From NCBI RefSeq assembly GCF_000445995.2, contig NC_022080.4, forward strand, positions 3,250,001-3,314,000: a stretch of 64,000 bases of DNA, given 5' to 3'. The notes under the pieces are model-generated. The model was given only the letters and a program-made list of their open reading frames with translations, did no database searches and was not told the DNA's origin. Position 1 is the first letter of the stretch; each line of letters begins with the position of its first letter. Source of the stretch: Geobacillus genomosp. 3. GTDB lineage: Bacteria; Bacillota; Bacilli; Bacillales; Anoxybacillaceae. The position numbers and the translations under genes were made by a program. Shown piece by piece: positions 51,844 through 61,769 of the stretch.

Positions 51844-52044
51844 TTACTTAAGGCCGTATTTTTTATTAAATTTATCGACGCGGCCCGCTGCCGAAACGAA
51901 TTTTTGTTTGCCCGTAAAGAACGGATGGCATTCCGAGCAAATCTCGACGCGCAGCTCGTCTTTGACCGAACCGCTTTCGAACTCGTTTCCGCATGCGCAG
52001 CGGACGATCACTTTTTTGTACGCTGGATGGATCCCTTGTTTCAT
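51844..52044 (-). CDS. rpmE: 50S ribosomal protein L31 (zinc-binding type)
   Basis: 66 residues from the ATG at 52044 behind AAGGAGATG; an ATG three codons earlier overlaps the site and is less likely. The C+ type cysteines CACGNEF and CSECHPFF bind zinc. It is a large-subunit bridge protein. In B. subtilis the zinc-free paralogue (ytiA) replaces it under zinc limitation. It is preceded by a good sigma A promoter and followed by the terminator that the intron uses. Confidence 0.96.
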   Translation of the reverse strand: MKQGIHPAYKKVIVRCACGNEFESGSVKDELRVEICSECHPFFTGKQKFVSAAGRVDKFNKKYGLK

Positions 52045-52240
52045 CGTTTTCATCTCCTTCCGCCCTGTATCTTCATCGAAACAGAGTTATTCGTTCGTGC
52101 GGGCTCGATGCCCAAGACGCTTCCGCCCTTATGGCGAAGCGCCGCGCATGGAACAGCCGGGGCTTCACGAGAGCAGCCCGGCCGGTACAGACGGTTCATC
52201 GTGTGAACACATAAGCGCTGGCTAAAACACACATGTTAAG

Positions 52241-52269
52241 ATTATAACAGCTTTTCCGCTGATTTGCAA
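52241..52269 (-). promoter_or_regulatory. Sigma A promoter of rpmE
   Basis: On the minus strand TTGCAA (52264-52269), a 17-base spacer and a perfect TATAAT (52241-52246) with an upstream TG (TGTTATAAT). The transcript would have an untranslated leader of about 190 bases before rpmE, within which a leader-based control is possible. Confidence 0.75.
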
Positions 52270-52300
52270 CGGGCGATTCCCGACAAATTCCGCCAACTTG

Positions 52301-53575
52301 TTATAAACGAAGCGGTCCGCCGCTTCTCCATTCTTGGTCAAGCATGACGAAAAACTCTTCATTGGATTTTGTGCGGCGCAGTTTGTTTAAAAACCGTTCG
52401 ATGAAGTCCGGTGAATCGGCCATTGTTTTGCGAATCGCCCACAGCTTGTCCAGATGTTCTTTCGGAATGAGCAGTTCCTCTTTGCGCGTCCCGGAACGGC
52501 GGATGTCGATGGCCGGAAAAATGCGGCGCTCGGCGAGCGAGCGGTCGAGGTGGAGCTCCATATTGCCCGTGCCTTTAAACTCTTCATAAATGACGTCATC
52601 CATGCGTGACCCCGTCTCGATGAGGGCGGTCGCCAAAATCGTCAAGCTGCCGCCTTCCTCGATGTTGCGTGCCGCACCGAAAAACCGCTTCGGCCGATGG
52701 AACGCCGCCGGATCAATCCCGCCCGAGAGCGTGCGTCCGCTCGGCGGAATGACCAAGTTGTACGCGCGGGCAAGACGCGTAATGCTGTCCATTAAAATGA
52801 CAACATCGCGCTTATGTTCGACAAGCCGCATCGCCCGCTCTAAGACGAGTTCGGACACACGGATATGATTTTCCGGCACCTCGTCAAACGTCGAGCTGAC
52901 GACTTCGCCCTGCACTGACCGCTCAATGTCGGTCACTTCTTCCGGCCGCTCGTCAATGAGCAAGACGATCAACTCAACATCCGGATGGTTCGTCGTAATG
53001 CTGTTGGCAATTTCTTTCAGCAACATCGTTTTCCCGGCTTTCGGCGGCGCGACGATCAATCCGCGCTGACCGAAGCCGACCGGGGCAATCAAGTCGATGA
53101 TGCGGGTCGACAGCTTGTCCGGGGTTGTTTCAAGCTTCATTTGCCGGTTCGGATAAAGCGGCGTCAATCCTGGAAAATGAACACGCTCCTTGGCGATTTC
53201 CGGGTCTTCGCCGTTGACCGCTTCAACATGAAGCAAGCCGAAGTAGCGCTCGTTCTCTTTCGGCCTCCGCACTTTGCCGGACACTTTATCCCCATTGCGC
53301 AAGTCAAAACGGCGGATTTGGGAAGCGGAAATGTAAATGTCTTCCGAGCTCGGGGAATAACCAACCGGACGCAAAAAGCCAAATCCTTCCGACGGAATGA
53401 TTTCGAGGATGCCTTCCATGAACGAGAGGCCATCTTGTTCGGCACGCGCTTTCAAAATGGCAAAAATAAGCTCTTTTTTCGTCAACTTGCTGTAATAAGA
53501 AATTTTGTATTGTTTGGCGAGCTCGTACAGCTCTTTGAGCTTCATGTTTTCTAAAGCCGCTAACGTTAATTCCAT
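52301..53575 (-). CDS. rho: Transcription termination factor Rho
   Basis: 424 residues from the ATG at 53575, the normal family N-terminus ([20 protein letters not shown]); the upstream frame is not conserved. Domains: Rho_N helical segment (about 1-45), RNA-binding cold-shock fold (50-120; [18 protein letters not shown]), and the RecA-type ATPase with Walker [11 protein letters not shown], Walker [15 protein letters not shown] and the secondary RNA-binding Q/R-loops. It terminates untranslated or antisense transcripts by RNA translocation as a hexamer. The C-terminal end follows the family. It is separated from glpX by a 316-base gap with a promoter. Confidence 0.96.
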   Translation of the reverse strand: MELTLAALENMKLKELYELAKQYKISYYSKLTKKELIFAILKARAEQDGLSFMEGILEIIPSEGFGFLRPVGYSPSSEDIYISASQIRRFDLRNGDKVSGKVRRPKENERYFGLLHVEAVNGEDPEIAKERVHFPGLTPLYPNRQMKLETTPDKLSTRIIDLIAPVGFGQRGLIVAPPKAGKTMLLKEIANSITTNHPDVELIVLLIDERPEEVTDIERSVQGEVVSSTFDEVPENHIRVSELVLERAMRLVEHKRDVVILMDSITRLARAYNLVIPPSGRTLSGGIDPAAFHRPKRFFGAARNIEEGGSLTILATALIETGSRMDDVIYEEFKGTGNMELHLDRSLAERRIFPAIDIRRSGTRKEELLIPKEHLDKLWAIRKTMADSPDFIERFLNKLRRTKSNEEFFVMLDQEWRSGGPLRL

Positions 53576-53891
53576 TTCGACACCACACTTTGCAAAGTTT
53601 CCTATTCTCCCATCGTTTTTGTTCGGGCATCGTTCGACAGGCGAAGGGATCATTCATATAAGAAGGTAATGAAGGCTGAAATGAAGTAGAATGGCAGAGC
53701 TTATTTCTGCATAAGTAACACGACTATTTTACCCTTTTCTCCGTTTTTTAATCAATCTTTTTTTCTTTTTCCAGACAAGGCGGCGGCCATGGCTGCCGGC
53801 GCCGCCAAGCCGGATGAGCAGAAAGGGCGCCAGATGGCCCCGTTTCGTTTTGATGAGCCGTGTTTACGTTTCCGCCGGTCGGCCGGACTTC
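53576..53891. other. Intergenic gap between rho and glpX
   Basis: 316 bases. It carries a candidate rho promoter at 53726-53755 and, towards glpX, GC-rich inverted sequence (GGCGGC ... GCCGCC around 53778-53806) that may act as a glpX terminator on the minus strand, followed by an A/T-rich stretch. No protein gene is supportable. Confidence 0.5.
53726..53755 (-). promoter_or_regulatory. Candidate sigma A promoter of rho
   Basis: On the minus strand TTGATT (53750-53755), an 18-base spacer and TAAAAT (53726-53731); both hexamers match the consensus in four or five positions. The untranslated leader to rho would be about 145 bases. Confidence 0.5.
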
Positions 53892-54854
53892 TTACTTAAT
53901 GACCAAATTCGGTTTTTTCTTCAGGCTATGCCGTCCCTCAATGAAGCGGACGGTGCCGGATTTGGCGCGCATGACGACCGAGTGGGTGAGGCCGTACGAT
54001 CCTTTGAGCTGCACGCCGCGCAGCAATTCACCGTCTGTGACGCCGGTGGCGGCGAAAATGGCATCGTCCCCTTTCACCAAGTCATCCATGCGCAACACTT
54101 TGTTGACGTCAATGCCCATTTTCTTGCAGCGCTCGAGCTCGGCCTCGTTTTGCGGCAACAGTTTTCCTTGCAGCTCACCGCCAAGGCATTTTAAGGCGAC
54201 CGCCGCAAGCACCCCTTCCGGTGCGCCGCCGGAGCCGAATAAAATGTCGACGCCGGTATGGTCAAACGCGGTGTTAATGGCGGCCGCAACATCGCCGTCA
54301 TTAATGAGTTTAATGCGCGCGCCGGCTTCACGCAGCTCTTGGATGAGCCGCTCGTGGCGCGGGCGATTGAGAACGATGGCGACGACGTCTTCGATATCTT
54401 TGTTTTTCGCTTTCGCCACCGCTTTTAAATTGTCGATGATCGGCGCTTCGATATCGATCAGGCCAACCGCCTCCGGGCCGACGGCGATTTTGTCCATGTA
54501 CATATCGGGCGCATGAAGCAAATGGCCGTGATCGGCGACAGCGACGACAGCAAGGGCGTTCCAACCGCCGGAGGCGACGATGTTCGTCCCCTCAAGCGGG
54601 TCGACAGCGACATCGACGCGCGGACCGTAGCCGTTGCCAAGCTTCTCCCCAATATAAAGCATCGGCGCTTCATCCATTTCCCCTTCACCGATGACAACCG
54701 TCCCTTTCATCGGCACCGTGTCAAACACATCGCGCATCGCCGATGTCGCTGCGTCATCGGCCTCATTCTTTTTTCCGCGCCCCATCCAGCGGGCCGCAGC
54801 GAGCGCCGCTGCTTCCGTGACGCGCACGAGTTCCATCGACAAGCTTCGTTCCAT
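53892..54854 (-). CDS. glpX: Fructose-1,6-bisphosphatase class II (GlpX)
   Basis: 320 residues. Metal-binding motifs are [11 protein letters not shown] near residue 56 and DPLEGTN near residue 86, plus the conserved [12 protein letters not shown]. It dephosphorylates fructose 1,6-bisphosphate in gluconeogenesis. B. subtilis places glpX in the same region between rho and murAB, although the main FBPase is Fbp. The ATG follows GGGGAAGGGGAG. It starts 35 bases after murAB. Confidence 0.95.
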   Translation of the reverse strand: MERSLSMELVRVTEAAALAAARWMGRGKKNEADDAATSAMRDVFDTVPMKGTVVIGEGEMDEAPMLYIGEKLGNGYGPRVDVAVDPLEGTNIVASGGWNALAVVAVADHGHLLHAPDMYMDKIAVGPEAVGLIDIEAPIIDNLKAVAKAKNKDIEDVVAIVLNRPRHERLIQELREAGARIKLINDGDVAAAINTAFDHTGVDILFGSGGAPEGVLAAVALKCLGGELQGKLLPQNEAELERCKKMGIDVNKVLRMDDLVKGDDAIFAATGVTDGELLRGVQLKGSYGLTHSVVMRAKSGTVRFIEGRHSLKKKPNLVIK

Positions 54855-54889
54855 CGTTATTCTCCCCTTCCCCTGTTATCTGCCAAACG

Positions 54890-56176
54890 TCAGGCGTTTT
54901 TCACCTGCTCGATTTCTTCATCGGTCATTTTTTCGCGCCAAATCGTGGCGCCGATCGCAGACAGCTTTTCGACTAACCCGCTGTAGCCGCGGTCAATATG
55001 TTCGACGCCGGTAATCTCCGTCACTCCTTCTGCCATGAGCCCGGCGACAACGAGCGCCGCTCCGGCGCGCAAGTCGCTCGCTTTCACTTTTGCTCCTTGC
55101 AGCCTGACCGGACCGGTGACAATGGCGGAACGGCCTTCGACTTTTACATTCGCGTTCATGCGTCGCAATTCGTCGATATGTTTGAAGCGCGCGCTGTAAA
55201 TCGTATCGGTGACAACACTCGTGCCGTTCGCTTTCGTCAATAGCGCGGTAAACGGCTGCTGCAAATCGGTCGGGAAACCAGGGTAGACGAGCGTTTTGAC
55301 GTCAACCGCTTTCAAAACGTCGGAGCCGCAGATCCAAATTTGATCTTCACCCGTCTCGACGTGCACACCCATTTCGCGCAGTTTGGCCGTCAATGATTCG
55401 ACGTGCTGCGGGATGACGTTGTCGATGACGACTTCGCTGCCGATCGCCGCGGCGGCAATCATGTACGTGCCGGCTTCAATGCGGTCCGGGATGATGGCGT
55501 GGCGGCAGCCCGATAATTTTTCGACGCCGTCGATACGGATGACATCGGTGCCCGCGCCTTTGATTTTCGCCCCCATGTTGGAGAGCAATGTCGCCACATC
55601 AATGATTTCCGGCTCTTTCGCGGCGTTTTCAATAATCGTCCGCCCTTTGGCGCGCACCGCCGCCAGCATGATGTTGATCGTCGCGCCGACGCTGACGACG
55701 TCCAAAAAAATGCGGGCTCCGCGGAGTTCCTCGGCGCGCAAATAGATGGCGCCCTGCTCGTTCGTCACTGTTGCGCCAAGCGCTTCAAACCCTTTGATGT
55801 GCTGATCGATCGGGCGCGGTCCGAGATGACAGCCGCCCGGCAAACCGACGACCGCTTTTTTGAACCGGCCGAGCATCGCCCCCATCAAATAGTACGAGGC
55901 GCGCAGCTTTTTCACTTTTCCGTTCGGAAGCGGCATGGAAACCATGTTCGTCGGGTCAATGACCGCCTCTTTGCCATCAAACGAAAACGAACCGCCGATT
56001 TCCTCGATCAGGCTTCCTAAAATACGCACATCGGAAATGTCCGGCAACCCTTCGATCGTCACCGGCGACTCGGCCAAAATCGCCGCCGGAATCAAGGCGA
56101 CCGCACTGTTTTTGGCTCCGCTTACTTTGATCGTTCCCCGCAGCCGATCCCCGCCGATGATTTTGATTTTATCCAT
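54890..56176 (-). CDS. murAB: UDP-N-acetylglucosamine 1-carboxyvinyltransferase 2 (MurAB/MurZ type)
   Basis: 428 residues from the ATG at 56176, behind GGGAGACG; this gives the family start [15 protein letters not shown]. The catalytic Cys is Cys116 in [17 protein letters not shown]; the KNS motif [17 protein letters not shown] near residue 20 binds UDP-GlcNAc. It is the second MurA paralogue in the window (see 16343-17647). The position between tal and glpX/rho is that of B. subtilis murAB (murZ). It performs the same first step of peptidoglycan synthesis, often with lower or conditional importance. Confidence 0.95.
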   Translation of the reverse strand: MDKIKIIGGDRLRGTIKVSGAKNSAVALIPAAILAESPVTIEGLPDISDVRILGSLIEEIGGSFSFDGKEAVIDPTNMVSMPLPNGKVKKLRASYYLMGAMLGRFKKAVVGLPGGCHLGPRPIDQHIKGFEALGATVTNEQGAIYLRAEELRGARIFLDVVSVGATINIMLAAVRAKGRTIIENAAKEPEIIDVATLLSNMGAKIKGAGTDVIRIDGVEKLSGCRHAIIPDRIEAGTYMIAAAAIGSEVVIDNVIPQHVESLTAKLREMGVHVETGEDQIWICGSDVLKAVDVKTLVYPGFPTDLQQPFTALLTKANGTSVVTDTIYSARFKHIDELRRMNANVKVEGRSAIVTGPVRLQGAKVKASDLRAGAALVVAGLMAEGVTEITGVEHIDRGYSGLVEKLSAIGATIWREKMTDEEIEQVKNA

Positions 56177-56306
56177 CGTCGTCTCCCTTCTTTGCTCGGA
56201 AGTTGGCTTCACCCCCAGGGACAAGAAAGCGGTCAGGCGGGCTCATCCCCCCGGCCCGAACGCGCCGGGGTGAGCCCGCTTAACCTAGGAGGCAAACAGC
56301 CTATTT
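56177..56306 (-). other. tal-murAB intercistronic spacer with GC-rich hairpin
   Basis: GCGGGCTCA (56237-56245), extended by a CCCCGGC block, pairs with GCCGGGGTGAGCCCGC (56264-56279), one of the strongest stems in the window. No T-run follows on either strand, so it is not a normal terminator. It could slow or protect mRNA between the two genes of the fba-tal-murAB series. Confidence 0.55.
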
Positions 56307-56948
56307 TCATTGTTGCCGATTCCAGTCAGCGAGAAACTTCTCGATCCCTTGGTCAGTGAGCGGATGGTTAAACAACTGCATCAGCACTTTGTACGGTACG
56401 GTGGCAATATGCGCCCCGCGCAACGCCGCTTCTGTCACATGGTGCGGGTGGCGGATTGAAGCTGCAATAATTTCTGTCTCGATGCCATGAATGTTGAAAA
56501 TATCCGCGATTGTGGAAATGAGCTCTAAGCCGTTATGGCCGATATCATCGAGGCGGCCGAGGAACGGAGAAACGTACGTCGCGCCCGCGCGCGCAGCCAA
56601 CAGCGCCTGGTTGGCGGTAAACACGAGCGTAACGTTCGTTTTAATGCCTTTTTCGCTGAACGTTTTCACCGCTTTTAAGCCTTCCGGTGTCATCGGCACT
56701 TTAATCGTAATGTTTGGGGCGATTTTCGCCAACTCTTCGCCTTCTTCGATCATGCCGGCCGCATCGGTGGAAATGACTTCGGCACTGACTGAACCGGAGA
56801 CGATGGATGTAATTTCGCGCAACCGGTCGTGGAACGAGACGTTTTCTTTCGCCACTAAGCTTGGATTGGTTGTGACACCGGCCAAAACGCCGAGTTCATG
56901 GGCTTGTTTAATTTCTTCCAAATTTGCTGTATCGATAAAAAATTTCAT
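56307..56948 (-). CDS. tal: Transaldolase (short, TalC/fructose-6-phosphate aldolase-like family)
   Basis: 213 residues, the compact transaldolase subfamily. The Schiff-base lysine is Lys83 in [21 protein letters not shown] and the [10 protein letters not shown] segment are conserved. It transfers a dihydroxyacetone unit between sugar phosphates in the pentose-phosphate pathway; members of this subfamily can act as fructose-6-phosphate aldolases, which the sequence does not decide. It follows fba by 93 bases. Confidence 0.94.
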   Translation of the reverse strand: MKFFIDTANLEEIKQAHELGVLAGVTTNPSLVAKENVSFHDRLREITSIVSGSVSAEVISTDAAGMIEEGEELAKIAPNITIKVPMTPEGLKAVKTFSEKGIKTNVTLVFTANQALLAARAGATYVSPFLGRLDDIGHNGLELISTIADIFNIHGIETEIIAASIRHPHHVTEAALRGAHIATVPYKVLMQLFNHPLTDQGIEKFLADWNRQQ

Positions 56949-57041
56949 GATGTAACCCTCCTTGTCGTTATTTGGATGCAGGCAGACAAGCCCGGGCGGC
57001 GACTGAAAGCCGCCTGCCAGGCCGATCTTGCCGGTTGCTTG
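56949..57041 (-). other. fba-tal intercistronic spacer with hairpin
   Basis: GGCGGC (near 56997-57002) pairs with GCCGCC (near 57011-57016) around an eight-base loop. There is no T-run. The stem resembles those in the tal-murAB and nuoH-nuoI spacers, which suggests a common role in these operons such as mRNA processing. Confidence 0.45.
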
Positions 57042-57905
57042 TTATTGTGCGGCTTTTCCGGATGAACCGAACTCACGCATTTTGCCGATAACCGTCGCTT
57101 TGATCGCTTCGCGGCCCGGGCCGATAATTTTGCGCGGGTCATAAACGTCCGGGTCTTTCGCGAGCAGCTCGCGAACGACTTTCGTAAAGGCGATTTGGTT
57201 TTCGGTATTGACGTTAATTTTCGATGTGCCAAGGGAAATCGCGCGCTGGATTTGCTCAGTCGGAATGCCGGTGCCGCCGTGAAGCACAAGCGGAATGCCA
57301 GTCATGTCACGAATTTGTTCCATTTCGGCAAATCCGAGCTTCGGCTCCCCTTTGTACGGACCGTGCACCGAACCGAGCGCCGGGGCGAGGCAGTCGATGC
57401 CTGTCCGTTTCACGAGCTCTTCACACTCTTTCGGGTCGGCGTAAATGACGCCTTCGCCGACGACGTCGTCTTCTTGTCCGCCGACGATGCCAAGCTCGGC
57501 TTCAACCGAGACGCCGCGCGCATGGGCATATTCAACGACTTGCGAGGTGATGCGGACGTTCTCTTCAAACGGGTGGTGGGAGGCGTCAATCATGACCGAG
57601 GTGAACCCGGCGTCAATTGCCGCTTTACATTTTTCAAAGCTCGAGCCATGGTCGAGGTGAATGGCGACTGGAACAGTAATGTTCATGTCTTCCATTAAGC
57701 CCTTCACCATGTTGACGACCGTTTTAAATCCGCCCATATAGCGGGCCGCCCCTTCGGAAACGCCGAGAATGACCGGCGATTTTTCCTCTTCAGCCGCCGC
57801 TAAAATCGCTTGCGTCCACTCTAAGTTGTTAATGTTAAATTGGCCGACCGCGTATTTGCCGCGCAGCGCCTCGTTAAGCATCTCCTTCATCGATACTAAC
57901 GGCAT
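57042..57905 (-). CDS. fbaA: Fructose-bisphosphate aldolase class II
   Basis: 287 residues from the ATG at 57905 behind AAGGAGGATG. Zinc and active-site motifs are [29 protein letters not shown], and the [11 protein letters not shown] and [10 protein letters not shown] segments near the C-terminus. It splits fructose 1,6-bisphosphate to triose phosphates in glycolysis and the reverse in gluconeogenesis. It is upstream of tal, and both sit close to glpX, giving a small carbon-flux cluster. Confidence 0.96.
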   Translation of the reverse strand: MPLVSMKEMLNEALRGKYAVGQFNINNLEWTQAILAAAEEEKSPVILGVSEGAARYMGGFKTVVNMVKGLMEDMNITVPVAIHLDHGSSFEKCKAAIDAGFTSVMIDASHHPFEENVRITSQVVEYAHARGVSVEAELGIVGGQEDDVVGEGVIYADPKECEELVKRTGIDCLAPALGSVHGPYKGEPKLGFAEMEQIRDMTGIPLVLHGGTGIPTEQIQRAISLGTSKINVNTENQIAFTKVVRELLAKDPDVYDPRKIIGPGREAIKATVIGKMREFGSSGKAAQ

Positions 57906-58069
57906 GGTTACATCCTCCTTAGCTGATCGTCGTCTTTGTCGCCATGGCGGAACGTAGGCCCACAGGCGCAAAATACATCTACGTTATAAGCATACCAACT
58001 TGCCGGCAAAACAGCAACATTTCCCTCCTTTATTCTGCTAAAGTTGCACAGGCAGTGAAAAAAGAACTT

Positions 58070-58432
58070 TTACAACGAAATATGTTTTTTGACGGCGGCG
58101 CGCAAATCATCAATATCAAACGGCTTGGCAAAATGCATCAGCGCTCCGAGCTCTTTTGTTTCTTGGATCATATCGAGTTCTCCATACGCGGTCATGATGA
58201 TCACTTTAATATCCGGGTCAATGTCTTTGAGCCGCTTCAAAATTTCGATGCCGTCCATACCAGGGATTTTCATATCGAGAAGTACAAGGTCAGGGTGGTG
58301 TTTGCGGACGATTTCCAACGCCTGCATGCCGTTGGCCGCCTGGTATGTCTCATACCCTTCGCGTTGAAACACCTCGTTTAACAAAATGCGGATGCCGTAC
58401 TGGTCGTCGACAATTAAAATTTTGTTTCCCAC
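58070..58432 (-). CDS. spo0F: Sporulation initiation phosphotransferase Spo0F
   Basis: 120 residues, a single receiver domain. The start is a GTG with GAGGTG upstream. Asp9/Asp10 form the acidic pocket and Asp53 in [12 protein letters not shown] is the phosphorylation site (Asp54 in B. subtilis numbering); the conserved Thr/Lys switch residues are in TAYGE and FAKPFDI. Spo0F passes phosphate from sensor kinases to Spo0B and on to Spo0A. It is divergent from ywjG, and its position between ywjG and fba is conserved. Confidence 0.96.
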   Translation of the reverse strand: MGNKILIVDDQYGIRILLNEVFQREGYETYQAANGMQALEIVRKHHPDLVLLDMKIPGMDGIEILKRLKDIDPDIKVIIMTAYGELDMIQETKELGALMHFAKPFDIDDLRAAVKKHISL

Positions 58433-58468
58433 GGTTATACACCTCTATTCCTTTTTTCTCCCTATTAA

Positions 58469-58498
58469 TGTTTCGCATTTCCCGAACGTATTTCCTGC
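58469..58498 (-). promoter_or_regulatory. Candidate sigma H promoter of spo0F
   Basis: On the minus strand GCAGGAAAT (58490-58498) is a perfect match to the sigma H -35 RnAGGAWWW, and TGCGAAACA (58469-58477) resembles the -10 RnnGAATWW with a 12-base spacer. spo0F is sigma H-dependent in B. subtilis. The -10 deviates in two positions. Confidence 0.5.
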
Positions 58499-58554
58499 TT
58501 GCTTTTCTTTCCATTTGCATGTTTTGTATAATAACGGCGAAAGGAGGCCGAACA

Positions 58555-59076
58555 ATGAAAATTTTGACGACACAAATGATCGGGATGCTGCAAAAAATCG
58601 CGGCCGACGAAGAATTGGCGCTTGAGGATGGGGCACGTCTGCTCGCCCAAGCGGTCATGGGCGACGGATGCATCTGGCTGTATGGGACAGGCGAGCTGGA
58701 TGCGGTCGTCACGGCTGCGCTTCTCGGCCCGGATCCGCTGCCAAAAGCGACGCGCCTCAAACCGGGGATGGCTGATGATTGGAACGAAAGGGATCGAGCA
58801 CTTGTGTTCACCCGCTTTTCTAACGACGAAGAGGCGGTTCGCCTCGTTGAACAGCTGCAAGCGCATGGTGTCGATACGGTCGCCGTCTCAACGCTCGTCA
58901 AAGGCGAACCAAGGTTGGCGGATGTCGCCGCCGTCCATATCGACAGCAAACTGTCCCGGCCGCTCGTCCCGACGGAAGACGGCCGCCGCATCGCCATGCC
59001 GACAGTCGTTGCCGCTTCGTTCATCTACTACGGGCTGCTTGTTTTGCTTGACGAAATTTTGGAGGAGTATCGATAA
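58555..59076 (+). CDS. ywjG: DUF2529 family protein YwjG
   Basis: 173 residues from the ATG at 58555, behind AAAGGAGG. The whole protein matches the DUF2529/YwjG family, with a SIS-like (sugar-isomerase) pattern: WLYGTGELDAVV, RALVFTRFSNDEEAVRLVEQL and MPTVVAASFIYYGLLVLLDEI. No catalytic role is established. It is transcribed away from spo0F and towards pyrG, ending at a bidirectional terminator. A TTGTATAAT lies about 25 bases upstream of the start as a possible -10. Confidence 0.88.
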   Translation: MKILTTQMIGMLQKIAADEELALEDGARLLAQAVMGDGCIWLYGTGELDAVVTAALLGPDPLPKATRLKPGMADDWNERDRALVFTRFSNDEEAVRLVEQLQAHGVDTVAVSTLVKGEPRLADVAAVHIDSKLSRPLVPTEDGRRIAMPTVVAASFIYYGLLVLLDEILEEYR

Positions 59077-59118
59077 CAGCCGCTTTGAAAACGTGCGCAC
59101 CTGTCGGATGAAGCCGTT

Positions 59119-59150
59119 AAAAAACGGTGTCCGTTCGTCGGACACCGTTT
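59119..59150. terminator. Bidirectional terminator between ywjG and pyrG
   Basis: AAAACGGTGTCCG (59121-59133) pairs with CGGACACCGTTT (59139-59150) around TTCGT, with A-runs before and T-runs after, serving the convergent ywjG (plus) and pyrG (minus). Confidence 0.9.
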
Positions 59151-59154
59151 CGTG

Positions 59155-60786
<1,632 letters not shown>

Positions 60787-60810
60787 TCAGTGTTTGCGAA
60801 AGGCGCAAAT

Positions 60811-60844
60811 AAAAAACGCTCCGCTTACCATCCGTAAGGGAGCG
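60811..60844 (-). terminator. Leader terminator (attenuator) of pyrG
   Basis: On the minus strand CGCTCC, CTTAC, a GGATG loop, GTAAG, one bulged C and GGAGCG form a stem, followed by six Ts, about 65 bases upstream of the pyrG start. The 5' half contains CTCCC, which could pair with extra Gs at the RNA 5' end instead of forming the terminator. Confidence 0.85.
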
Positions 60845-60872
60845 ATAATTCGATTCGTCCGTTTTTCAAGAG

Positions 60873-60911
60873 CCCAACACACATTGTACCGAGTTCCCCC
60901 GGCGAAGTCAA
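60873..60911 (-). promoter_or_regulatory. pyrG promoter with GGGCTC start for reiterative-transcription control
   Basis: On the minus strand TTGACT (60906-60911), a 17-base spacer and TACAAT (60883-60888). The likely start is GGGCTC from 60875. This is the B. subtilis pyrG layout, where low CTP makes polymerase stutter and add extra G residues at the 5' end, which then pair with the CU-rich side of the terminator and prevent it. Confidence 0.85.
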
Positions 60912-60915
60912 GCGG

Positions 60916-61473
60916 TTATTCGTCCTCCTCCGGCTCCTCAAGATCAATCTCTTCGTCAAGCGGCTCTTCGTCCAATTCAAATTCTTCCTCCTCGAGAACG
61001 TCGTCCTCAAAATCGACATCTTCGTCAAGGTCGAACTCCTCATCTTCGAGCAGCTCTTCGTCGTCGATCTCAAGCTCTTCCTCATCGTATTCATCCAAGT
61101 CGTCATAATCGAGATCTTCTTCGTCAAGCAGTCCTTCATAATCGTCGTATTCGTCATCAAGCGCTTTTTTCTTCTTTTTCGGCTTGACAATCGTCACCGT
61201 TTCGTCTTCCGTCTGGTCAAACGGATACCACGCGCGCAACCCCCATACGTTTTCCCCGACGCAAATAAACCGTCCGTCGATATTTAAATCCGTGTAATAC
61301 TGGGCAAGCCGCGCGGCGATGTCGTCCTCCGCCGCGCCAGTCAATGCCGCTACTTCGCGGACGATTTGGTCAAACGGCAGCGCCTCCCGCTTATCAAGCA
61401 AAATGAGGTTCGCCAACTCGACGAACGACATCTCCTGCAATTCCTCTGGCGAGTATTGCTGCTGCAGGCTCAA
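60916..61473 (-). CDS. rpoE: RNA polymerase delta subunit RpoE
   Basis: 185 residues from a TTG at 61473 (GGGGAG upstream). The N-terminal HARE-HTH domain (about 5-80) contains SFVELANLILLDKREALPF and YTDLNIDGRFICVGENVWGL; a Lys-rich patch (KPKKKKKALDD) precedes a C-terminal half made almost entirely of Asp and Glu. Delta displaces nucleic acids from RNA polymerase and helps its recycling; it is specific to Firmicutes. The pyrG promoter lies directly behind its stop. Confidence 0.95.
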   Translation of the reverse strand: MSLQQQYSPEELQEMSFVELANLILLDKREALPFDQIVREVAALTGAAEDDIAARLAQYYTDLNIDGRFICVGENVWGLRAWYPFDQTEDETVTIVKPKKKKKALDDEYDDYEGLLDEEDLDYDDLDEYDEEELEIDDEELLEDEEFDLDEDVDFEDDVLEEEEFELDEEPLDEEIDLEEPEEDE

Positions 61474-61574
61474 ATTCAGCACTCCCCTTCTATATAATGA
61501 AACAAATGAATGCAAGTGGAATACATACCATTCATTATAAACAAATTGCCGGCGTTTATGCTAGCTATTTAGCG

Positions 61575-61618
61575 AAAAAAGCAAAAAGAGAGCCGCCCCG
61601 TGGCGGGGGCAGCCCTCT
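61575..61618 (-). terminator. Rho-independent terminator of icmF
   Basis: AGAGAGCCGCCCC (61587-61599) pairs with GGGGCAGCCCTCT (61606-61618), with two GU pairs, followed on the minus strand by TTTTTGCTTTTTT. It lies about 150 bases behind the icmF stop. Confidence 0.88.
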
Positions 61619-61769
61619 TTCCGACAGATTCATCCCGTCAAGGCCGTTCCCTTCTTCGAAAGGTTTCCGTGTTGGCCCAGGCGGGCGGGCAAGCATAACG
61701 CGGCCGCATAGTGCCGGTCAAAGGGGCGGGCACCACCGCTGGCGGAGGCGAACGACGGAACGCTTTTTC

